DNA of 63,209 nucleotides from Verrucomicrobiia bacterium (GTDB lineage Bacteria > Verrucomicrobiota > Verrucomicrobiia > Opitutales > Opitutaceae). Location of the stretch: positions 1 to 63,209 of the forward strand of contig WYBX01000104.1 of assembly GCA_011525695.1 (NCBI GenBank). Reading direction: 5' to 3'. Below are positions 52,748-60,297 of this stretch, piece after piece (the first letter of the stretch is position 1; every line of letters starts with the position of its first letter). The notes under the pieces were generated by a model. That model was not told the DNA's origin. It was given only the letters and a program-made list of their open reading frames with translations, and did no database searches. Made by a program: the position numbers and the translations under genes.

Positions 52748-54033
52748 AGCGCGTAGGGAGTCCGACGTGGCCGATCGAGCAGGCTGGAGGCGATGGGATC
52801 GTCCAGGATCTCCTCGCGTACCGGATCCCAGCGGATGGGCCGGCGCAGCTGGGCGGCGATGCCGCTCAGATGGCAGACCGTGGCCGTGCGATGGCCGACC
52901 TCGACATCGCAGATCGGACGCTGCCGGGTGCGGACGCACTCCAGGAAGTCGCCCTCGTGGTCATCGCTCGCATACAGGTGGACGGCATCGGGTGGCAGCG
53001 GCCGGTGGGCGAGATCAACCGGGTCGGTTTCGAGAAAGTCGCCCCGTCCCACCCGGACCGCCCCCTTCGTTCCCTGAAATTCGATCATCGCCGGTTGGTC
53101 ACCGTCGTCGCGAACGACGCGGGTGCCGTCGGCGTAGACATGGGTCTGGAACTCAGCGCCTTCATAGCCCTTGGGGATATATTCCACCGCTCCGGAGCCG
53201 TCCTGGCCGAGTGCCCACTGGATGATGTCGAAGTGGTGCGCGCCCCAGTCGCCATTCTTGCGGCCGCCATATTCGAGGAAACAGCGCCAGCCGCCGCCGT
53301 AGTCTCCCTTGACCCGGTCGGGATGGAAGGGCCGCCAGGGCGTGGGTCCCAGCCAGCGATCATAATCGAGATCGGGTGGCAGCGGTTCCGCCGGAAGGGC
53401 GGGGACCGCGGGGAAATGGCCGAGCCGCGTGCGGATGAGCTTGATCTCGCCGATGGCGCCGTTGCGCACGAGTTCGGCCGCCTTGCGGAACGACTTGTTG
53501 GAACGCTGCTGCGTGCCCGTCTGGAGCACGCGGCCGTACCGGCGGGCCGTCTCCACCAGGACGCGGCCCTCGCGGACGGTGAGCGTGAGCGGCTTCTGGC
53601 AATAGACGTCCTTGCCGGCCTTCATCGCGTCGTTGGCGATCGCGGCATGCCAGTGATCGGGCGTGCAGACAAACACCGCATCGATGTCGTGGCGGGCCAG
53701 CAGTTCCTCGTGGCGGAAATGGAGGTCGATACCGCCGGCATCGCCGTACGCGCGGGCGACCTTTTCGCGCATCTTCTCCGCCTGGCTCCGCCAGACATCG
53801 CAGAGCGCCACGATCCGGCAGTCGTCCCGGCCGGTGAGGGAGCCGACATGCTCGTTGCAGATCAGTCCATTGCCGATCATGCCGATCGTGAGCCGGTTGC
53901 TCGGTGCCGTGCGGCCAAAGAGCCGCGCGGGAAAGAAATGGGGCGCGATGCCGTAGGCGAGGATGCCGGCTAGGCCGCGTTTCAGCGCCATGCGCCGGGT
54001 GAGTCTGCCGGGGACGGGAGGAGTCGGGGTCAT
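52744..54033 (-). CDS. Tat-exported Gfo/Idh/MocA oxidoreductase
   Basis: 429 residues. Twin-arginine signal LTRRMALKRGLAGILAYG at about residues 10-28. NAD fold LTIGMIGNGLICNEHVGSL; the usual GxGxxG is changed to GNGLIC, so cofactor contact may differ. CQKPLTLTVREG has Gln in place of the usual Glu before the Lys-Pro, a noticeable change. His block NGDWGAHHFDIIQWALG. The start at 54033 was taken as it begins the Tat signal. It is the first gene of the minus-strand unit and shares a 197-base divergent gap with the flavoprotein gene at 54231. Confidence 0.9.
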   Translation of the reverse strand: MTPTPPVPGRLTRRMALKRGLAGILAYGIAPHFFPARLFGRTAPSNRLTIGMIGNGLICNEHVGSLTGRDDCRIVALCDVWRSQAEKMREKVARAYGDAGGIDLHFRHEELLARHDIDAVFVCTPDHWHAAIANDAMKAGKDVYCQKPLTLTVREGRVLVETARRYGRVLQTGTQQRSNKSFRKAAELVRNGAIGEIKLIRTRLGHFPAVPALPAEPLPPDLDYDRWLGPTPWRPFHPDRVKGDYGGGWRCFLEYGGRKNGDWGAHHFDIIQWALGQDGSGAVEYIPKGYEGAEFQTHVYADGTRVVRDDGDQPAMIEFQGTKGAVRVGRGDFLETDPVDLAHRPLPPDAVHLYASDDHEGDFLECVRTRQRPICDVEVGHRTATVCHLSGIAAQLRRPIRWDPVREEILDDPIASSLLDRPRRTPYAL

Positions 54034-54230
54034 GAGCAGGTGGCCGAGGTTCGCACCGAGTGGAAGGTTCCTTGCGGGTGGCGTCAACGATGCTGCAGCG
54101 AATCCGGGCGGAACAAGAAATGCGGAACACTTCGCAAGCGAGTCACTGGATTCAACGTGGCCAATTCGGGCCGGAAACCGCTCGAATCAGGCCCAACCAT
54201 TCGATGGCCGGTGACACGGCTGATTCTCCC

Positions 54231-55574
54231 ATGAAGCTTTCTCGACGCACGTTTCTCAAGCTGAGTGCGGCCGGACTGGTAGGCGCGGTCGTGATTGAGC
54301 GGGCGCACGACACCTGGTCCGAAAGCAGCGTGCGGGGAAAAATCGTGATCATTGGTGGCGGCGCCGCGGGGATCACGATGGCGGCGCATCTCGCTGACCG
54401 GCTGCGGCATGATGACATCACGATCATCGAGCCGGAATCGATGCATCGATACCAGCCGGGCTACACGTTGATCGCCGCCGGCATCTTCCAGCCGTCGGAA
54501 ATCGAGCGGCCGACCGCCGCCCTGATGCCCACTGGCGTAAAATGGTTGAAAGACCGTGTCGTGGCCCTCGAGCCGGATCGGAACCGGGTCATCACCGCGG
54601 CAAACGGGCCGGTCGGCTATGACTTCCTGGTCGTGGCGCCGGGCTGCCAGGTCGATTTCAACCTCGTTGAAGGCATCACGGCGGCCAGCCTCGGCAGCGG
54701 CGGCGCGCACTCAATCTACGACTTCGTGGGGGCGCAGCGCTGTGGCGAAGCCATGCGGAAGCTGCCGGCGATGAAGGAGGGACGGCTCGTATTCACGGAT
54801 ACGTACACGAAGATGAAGTGCGGCGGCGCCCCCAAGAAAATCGCACTGCTGACGGAGGATCTCCTGCGCAGGAACGGCGTCCGCGAGCGGTTTGTCTGCA
54901 CCTACTTCAACAACGACACGGTCCTGATGAAGCCGAAGCCCTTCGGCGACCGGCTCGAGGCCATTTATGCCGCGCGTGCGATTGAGCTGCGGCCGTTGCA
55001 CCGGCTGGCCTCGATCGATCCGGTGGCGCGAAAGGCGGTGTTCCACCGGTTGCCGAAGGCTTCCTCCACCCCGCTACCGGCTGGCCACACCTTCGAGGCA
55101 GTGACCATGGAGTATGATTTCCTGCATTTCGTCCCGCCCATGGCCGCGCCGGACTTCGTGCGTGACTCCCCCCTGGTGCCAACCGAGCAGCGTCTCGCCG
55201 GAGGCTGGGTTCCTGTCGACAAGGGCACGCTGGTGCACGCGCGATATCAGAATGTCATCGCGCTCGGCGATGTCGCCGGGATTCCGGCGAGCAAGACGGG
55301 CGCGGCGATTCGGATGCAGGCTCCGGTTGCGGCCGCCAACCTGATCTCGCTGATGGAGGGGAGGGAACCCGGTGTGATTTACAATGGCTACTCGGCGTGT
55401 CCCATCATCACGGAATATGGCAAGCTGATGATGTGTGAATTCGGCTATGACGAGAAGCTCCTGCCGACGATCCCATTCCTCGATCCGGCGATCGAGCGGG
55501 GAATGTGGTGGACGTTGAAAGTCCACGGACTGATGCCGATGTATTATCATGGCATGCTGAAGGGGCGGATGTAG
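54231..55574 (+). CDS. Tat-exported sulfide:quinone oxidoreductase-like flavoprotein (type II)
   Basis: 447 residues. Twin-arginine signal SRRTFLKLSAAGLVGA at residues 4-19. FAD fold GKIVIIGGGAAGITMAAHL. The pattern follows type II SQR (the SQOR group): KMKCGGAPKKIALLTED with Cys197, VVAPGCQVDFN with Cys139, HFVPPMAAPDFVRDSPLV, NVIALGDVAGIPASKTGAA, YSACPIITEYGKLM, and the C-terminal amphipathic segment GLMPMYYHGMLKG. It would oxidise sulfide or a persulfide and reduce quinone at the membrane. Because the surroundings handle sugars, another thiol or redox role is possible. Start chosen at the Tat signal. Confidence 0.88.
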   Translation: MKLSRRTFLKLSAAGLVGAVVIERAHDTWSESSVRGKIVIIGGGAAGITMAAHLADRLRHDDITIIEPESMHRYQPGYTLIAAGIFQPSEIERPTAALMPTGVKWLKDRVVALEPDRNRVITAANGPVGYDFLVVAPGCQVDFNLVEGITAASLGSGGAHSIYDFVGAQRCGEAMRKLPAMKEGRLVFTDTYTKMKCGGAPKKIALLTEDLLRRNGVRERFVCTYFNNDTVLMKPKPFGDRLEAIYAARAIELRPLHRLASIDPVARKAVFHRLPKASSTPLPAGHTFEAVTMEYDFLHFVPPMAAPDFVRDSPLVPTEQRLAGGWVPVDKGTLVHARYQNVIALGDVAGIPASKTGAAIRMQAPVAAANLISLMEGREPGVIYNGYSACPIITEYGKLMMCEFGYDEKLLPTIPFLDPAIERGMWWTLKVHGLMPMYYHGMLKGRM

Positions 55575-55591
55575 CATGCGTCCCTCCACTC

Positions 55592-56317
55592 ATGAAAATT
55601 CGCACACTTCGCACTGCCGTCTGCGCGCTGCTTCTTCCCGTCGGTTTGGTCTGGTCGGCCGATGTTCCGCAGTTCCGTGATTTGTTCAACGGCCGGGATC
55701 TCACCGGCTGGGTCGACGTCAACACCTCGAAGGAAACCTGGGCCGTGAAGGACGGGCTGCTGATCTGCAAGGGGCAGCCGATCGGGGTCATGCGCACCGA
55801 CCGGCAGTACGAGAATTTCATCCTGCACATCGAGTGGCGGCACATGGAGCCGGGCGGCAATTCCGGGGTGTTCGTCTGGAGCGAGGGCGTGCCGGCTCCC
55901 GGCAAACAGCTGCCCAAGGGCTGCGAGGTGCAGATGCTGGAACTCGAATATCCCTTCATCAATCGCCAGCCGGACGGCAGTCCGCGGCCGCTGGCCTACG
56001 TCCACGGCGAGGTCTGGGGCACAAATGGCATGACGACCGTACCGGACAATCCTCGCGGGAATCGGAGCATGTCGCTCGAAAACCGCTGCAAGGGCCGGGG
56101 CGAGTGGAACACCTATGACATCGTGGCGGTGGACGGCGTGATCAAGCTGGCCGTCAACGGCAAGTTCGTGAACGGCGTGAGCCAGGCCACGGTGCGCAAG
56201 GGTTATCTCTGCCTGGAGTCCGAGGGGGCCGAGATCCATTTCCGCAACATCCGGATCATGGAACTGCCCCCGGGGCTCGCCGGACCCGAGCGGACCGCGC
56301 CGCTGGTGGGCGAATAA
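55592..56317 (+). CDS. secreted DUF1080 (3-keto-disaccharide hydrolase) protein
   Basis: 241 residues. A signal peptide spans about 1-23 (LRTAVCALLLPVGLVWSA). A single DUF1080 sandwich follows: FRDLFNGRDLTGWVDV, VMRTDRQYENFILHIEWRH, GGNSGVFVWSEGVP, CEVQMLELEYPF, GEWNTYDIVAVDGVIKLAVNG, and the final ESEGAEIHFRNIRIMELPP. It starts 17 bases after the flavoprotein stop, so both belong to one transcript. Named 3-keto-disaccharide hydrolase in Pfam. With three periplasmic oxidoreductases encoded in the divergent unit, it could cleave the oxidised sugar. Confidence 0.9.
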   Translation: MKIRTLRTAVCALLLPVGLVWSADVPQFRDLFNGRDLTGWVDVNTSKETWAVKDGLLICKGQPIGVMRTDRQYENFILHIEWRHMEPGGNSGVFVWSEGVPAPGKQLPKGCEVQMLELEYPFINRQPDGSPRPLAYVHGEVWGTNGMTTVPDNPRGNRSMSLENRCKGRGEWNTYDIVAVDGVIKLAVNGKFVNGVSQATVRKGYLCLESEGAEIHFRNIRIMELPPGLAGPERTAPLVGE

Positions 56318-56460
56318 GCTTCGGCGGCGGTGCTCCTGAATTCATTTCAGGGATACGACTGGGCGGGTGCGGAGCCGCCCCGTCGGTTGCGGCTGCCGCG
56401 GTGTGATCGATGCAGGTTAAGTGGAGAAATGAAGCGGAGAAAAACTCCATCGGGACTTGA

Positions 56461-56487
56461 CTAGGACAGGTGTCCTTCCAAGGTGCG
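56461..56487 (+). promoter_or_regulatory. GGACA-N2-TGTCC palindrome upstream of the third TonB receptor
   Basis: GGACAGGTGTCC at 56464-56475, directly after a -35-like TTGACT (56456-56461). A likely operator, 54 to 65 bases before the start at 56529. No matching site was found elsewhere in the window. Confidence 0.35.
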
Positions 56488-56528
56488 GTCGAAAGCGTAG
56501 GTGCCCGCTTTCCCAACCCCGTATTCCC

Positions 56529-59492
56529 ATGCACAATCAAGATTGCCTACGCACCTGCCTGCCCGGATGGATCTGCTCCACCTGGATATCGATTAACCGA
56601 GCCGCGAGCCATTGCCGAATCCGCAATGCCATGATCGCGGCGATTTTCACCCCGATCCTGATGTCGGCCGCGGCATCGAGCGCGCAAGCCCAGAATGCCG
56701 GGATGGTATCGGGCAGCGTACTGAATGCCGGAACGGGAAGTTACCTGGAGGGAGCGTTGGTCTCGGTCGAGGGCACCGGGATCGCGACGCTAAGCGACCG
56801 TGCCGGCCGCTTCCAGTTGCGGAGTGTGCCCACTGGCCAGCAGACCCTGGTCGTGACCTACACCGGGCTGGACGAGGCGCGGGTGCCGGTGCAGGTGCGA
56901 CCGGGAAGCAATGCAATCGCCACCGTGCAGATGAACTCCGACGTGTATGTTCTGGAGGAGTTCCGCGTGGCGGGTGAACGCGAAGGCAGCGCCGCCGCCA
57001 TCACGGCCCAGCGGCACGCCCCGAACGTCAAGTCGGTGGTCGCCACCGAGGCCTTCGGCAACATCGTCGATGGGAACATCGGCGAGTTCCTCAAACGCAC
57101 GTCCGGGATTGCGACGGAGCTGAACGAGGGTGAGGTCAGCCGGATCTTCGTCCGCGGGATCGGTGCCGGATTCAGCGCGGTGACCCTGGATGGAACCCGG
57201 CTGCCGAGCCCGTCGTTCGGCAAGACGGACCGAAGCTTCCGGGTGGACAAGCTGCCGGCCGACTACATCGAGTCGATCGAGGTGTTCAAGGCGCCGACGC
57301 CCGACATGGACGCCGATTCGGTCGGCGGGGCGGTCAACCTCGTCACCAAGTCCGCCTTCGATCTCGATCGCCGTTCGCTGACCTACAATTTCGTGCTCAG
57401 CCACAAGACCCTGCATGACAAGACGTCGTACTCCGGTGGTATCCAATATTCGGATGTGCTGGGCGAGAAGAACAACCTGGGGCTGTTCTTCACGTCGAGC
57501 TACAACGAGGTTTATGTGCCGCAGGACAACAGCCAGATGGACTTTGCGGGCCCGGCCGATCGCAACGGGAACGTGACCGACCATTGGATGTGGCGGTTTC
57601 GCGTGGCGGACGGCGATCACCTTCGCACGCGTTCGGGACACGGGCTGAAGCTCGACTACCGGCTGAGCGAGCAAACGACCCTGTTTGCCAGCCTGATGTA
57701 CAACTACTTCGAGGACAACAACGACAACAGCCGTTACACATGGCAGGGGCGGGACGACCGGACCGGCGGGCTCGAGCCCGGCTACACCTCGCTGGATACC
57801 ACCCATACCGACGCCCGGTACGAGACGTTCAACACCGAGCGGCGGGAACGCCAGGATCTCTACCAGTTCCAAATTGGCGGGGAGACCGAACTGGAGGACT
57901 ACACGATCGACTATTCCGCCTCCTACGCTCCCGCCGAGGAAACGCTCGATCGGAACGATTTCAGCTTCCAGACGGGTCGGAAACACACCGTGCGGATGAC
58001 GCGGGACTCGTTTTCGGATCACTATGGTGAGGCGATCGTGATCGATGGCCCGGATGTGAACGACCTCAATGACCTGGGCGCTCCGAATCTCTCCCGGCAG
58101 TTCGGCGGGTCGACGGAGACGATTTGGGGCGGGGAGCTGAATGTGAAACGGTTCTTCGATCAGGAAACGGACACGTTTCTGAAGACCGGCATCCGCTATC
58201 GGGGCCAGGAGCTGGACATCGATACGAACCGCACCCGGAATGAATACGTCGGCGACGGCGACTATAACGAACTGTTTGCCAAGAAGGATTGGACCCGGCT
58301 GCCCAACGAAGGCCGGCATCCGCTCCACACCTGGCCTGATGCCGAAGCGGCCCGCAGTTCCCTGTTCTCGGATCCCGCCAATTGGGAGACCGACGCCGTT
58401 GCGGCGATCGAGGAGTCCCTGACGTCAGACGGAAAGGCCCGGGAAGATGTCTATGCCGCATATCTGATGGGCAACCGTCGCTTCCACCGGCTCAATGTCC
58501 TGGCCGGAATCCGGTTCGAGAAGACCGACGTCACGGCCACCGGGCCGCTGGTCCAGGAGCTGACGACGCCCGAGCCCGACGATGCGACCGAGGAACAGTT
58601 GATTGAGCGCGCCCGGCTCCAGTTCGGCGGTCGCCAGACCAACGAGAGCAGCTACCAGAACTGGTTTCCCGGGGTGCATTTCCGCTATGATTTCGATGGT
58701 GGCCTGGTTGCACGGGCCAGCTACTCGACGAGCATCGGCCGGCCGGACTTCGGCGACATCATTCCTACGACCGATGTGAGTCTGGAGTCCGAGCGGGTCC
58801 GGCAGAACAACACCGGACTCCAGCCACAGGAAGCGGACAACTTCGACCTTGGGCTGGAGTTCTATTTCGAACCGGTGGGCGTGTTGTCCGCCGGAGTCTT
58901 CCACAAGGAAATCCGGAACTTCATCTTCACCGATGTGACGACGATCCCGTCGGGACCCGACAACGGATTCGGGGGAGATTATGCGCAGTACGAGCTCGTC
59001 ACCCAGCGCAATGGCGGAACGGCGACCGTGACGGGAGTGGAGTTCAACTACAACCAGCAGCTCGGCGGCTACGCAGACTGGCTGCAGGGTTTCAGTGTAT
59101 TTGCCAACATGACGCACATCGAAGCCGAGGGAAATTACAACACCGAGGGCGGCGAATCGAACAGCCAGCTGGTGGAGTTCGTGCCGAATTCGGGCAATGC
59201 GGGGATCGTGTATGACCGCAACAAGTGGACGATCCGCTTCCAGATGAACTACAACGACCGCTATCTCAACGAATACATCTCCGATCCGAACCTGCGGATC
59301 TACGACGATGAGCGTTGGGACGGAGAGGTGCGGTTGAAGTATGCGTTCTCGCGCAAGTTCGCGGTGTTCGCGGAAATGTTCAACGCGTTCAACCCGCCCA
59401 TCGTCCGCTCCCAGGGGCTCGGCCTCTATTGGCCGCAGAAAATCCGGTACAACGGCCGGCGGATCAACTTCGGCATCAGCGGCCGGTTCTGA
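56529..59492 (+). CDS. TonB-dependent receptor
   Basis: 987 residues if started at ATG 56529; ATG 56631 would place a shorter signal (MIAAIFTPILMSAAASSAQA) and 953 residues. A carboxypeptidase-regulatory-like domain (GMVSGSVLNAGTGSYLEGAL, AGRFQLRSVPTGQQTLVVTY) is followed by the plug (VYVLEEFRVAGEREGSAAA, VDGNIGEFLKRTSG, IRVFVRGIG region, SVGGAVNLVTKSAFDLD) and the barrel, which ends INFGISGRF with the typical terminal Phe. Not closely similar to the two tandem receptors: the plug and the loops differ, so a different ligand is likely. It stands alone after the DUF1080 gene. Confidence 0.9.
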   Translation: MHNQDCLRTCLPGWICSTWISINRAASHCRIRNAMIAAIFTPILMSAAASSAQAQNAGMVSGSVLNAGTGSYLEGALVSVEGTGIATLSDRAGRFQLRSVPTGQQTLVVTYTGLDEARVPVQVRPGSNAIATVQMNSDVYVLEEFRVAGEREGSAAAITAQRHAPNVKSVVATEAFGNIVDGNIGEFLKRTSGIATELNEGEVSRIFVRGIGAGFSAVTLDGTRLPSPSFGKTDRSFRVDKLPADYIESIEVFKAPTPDMDADSVGGAVNLVTKSAFDLDRRSLTYNFVLSHKTLHDKTSYSGGIQYSDVLGEKNNLGLFFTSSYNEVYVPQDNSQMDFAGPADRNGNVTDHWMWRFRVADGDHLRTRSGHGLKLDYRLSEQTTLFASLMYNYFEDNNDNSRYTWQGRDDRTGGLEPGYTSLDTTHTDARYETFNTERRERQDLYQFQIGGETELEDYTIDYSASYAPAEETLDRNDFSFQTGRKHTVRMTRDSFSDHYGEAIVIDGPDVNDLNDLGAPNLSRQFGGSTETIWGGELNVKRFFDQETDTFLKTGIRYRGQELDIDTNRTRNEYVGDGDYNELFAKKDWTRLPNEGRHPLHTWPDAEAARSSLFSDPANWETDAVAAIEESLTSDGKAREDVYAAYLMGNRRFHRLNVLAGIRFEKTDVTATGPLVQELTTPEPDDATEEQLIERARLQFGGRQTNESSYQNWFPGVHFRYDFDGGLVARASYSTSIGRPDFGDIIPTTDVSLESERVRQNNTGLQPQEADNFDLGLEFYFEPVGVLSAGVFHKEIRNFIFTDVTTIPSGPDNGFGGDYAQYELVTQRNGGTATVTGVEFNYNQQLGGYADWLQGFSVFANMTHIEAEGNYNTEGGESNSQLVEFVPNSGNAGIVYDRNKWTIRFQMNYNDRYLNEYISDPNLRIYDDERWDGEVRLKYAFSRKFAVFAEMFNAFNPPIVRSQGLGLYWPQKIRYNGRRINFGISGRF

Positions 59493-59552
59493 TCGCGGAC
59501 CAGCCCGGTCCCGCTTGCGTCCGTTCAGCGCTCGCGGCGGGTTCCGGGCAGG

Positions 59553-60092
59553 TCAGCGCCTGCCGAGCGGGGTGACGCGCACCCGCTGGTTCACGTCGAG
59601 GATGGTCATCCAGAATCCGCCGAGCGATGCGGGTTCGATCTTCACCTTCGGATTCTCGATCGGCCGCGTGTAGTACGTGCTGTCGGCGTGCGACACGCGC
59701 CACCGTTCGCCGTTTTCGAGGGCGAAGACCGTCCGGCCGTTCCAGCCGGTGAAGCGGCCCACAATCCGGGTCTCGATTGCAAGGCTTGGCCGGAGCCGAT
59801 CCTCGAGTTGCTCCAGAGTGGCTGCCGGAGCGCCAGCGCCGCCCCGTTCAGGCTGAGCTTTGGGATTCGGCTGGGTTGCGCGGGTGGTGGTCGCCGTTCC
59901 CGCGGAATCCGGGCCGACCTTGTATTCGCGCACCAATGCATCGAGCCGGGCCAGTTCGGCGGGCGTGAGTTTTTCGAGTCCCGCCGCCACGAACGCTTCC
60001 CGTGGCACCGTGCGGGAGAAATCGTTCTCCGCCGCCACCGCCGCCGTCATGAGTGCAAGGCTCGTGCAACCGATCCACAGGCTTCTTTTCAT
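59553..60092 (-). CDS. small secreted protein of unknown function
   Basis: 179 residues. A signal peptide spans about 1-21 (LWIGCTSLALMTAAVAAE). A short helical part (REAFVAAGLEKLTPAELARLDALVREY) is like the small elements found in many Verrucomicrobia proteins. A low-complexity linker (TATTTRATQPNPKAQPERGG) follows, then a beta-rich end (IVGRFTGWNGRTVFALENGERWRVS). No family named. Convergent with the TonB receptor and divergent from the phosphoesterase. Confidence 0.7.
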   Translation of the reverse strand: MKRSLWIGCTSLALMTAAVAAENDFSRTVPREAFVAAGLEKLTPAELARLDALVREYKVGPDSAGTATTTRATQPNPKAQPERGGAGAPAATLEQLEDRLRPSLAIETRIVGRFTGWNGRTVFALENGERWRVSHADSTYYTRPIENPKVKIEPASLGGFWMTILDVNQRVRVTPLGRR

Positions 60093-60297
60093 GTCTCCAG
60101 CCCACCGGGCCGCCGGCCCGGCGGCAATGCATTTGCGGCTGGCAACCCCGCGGAGATTCGGTCCCCATGGCCCCGGTGATGGCAGCCGTGGCTGCCAGCG
60201 TGCGCATCGACTTTGGGGCAAGAACCAGATGACGACCCGGAACGAACATCCCCATGGCCGGCGCAGCCTGTGTGTTGAGAATTTCAGACTCACTCCC

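Noticed and set aside
60105..60122. GC-rich hairpin CCGGGCCGCCGGCCCGG between divergent genes, considered as terminator
   Set aside because: No T-run on either strand and it lies upstream of both genes; probably chance in GC-rich DNA.
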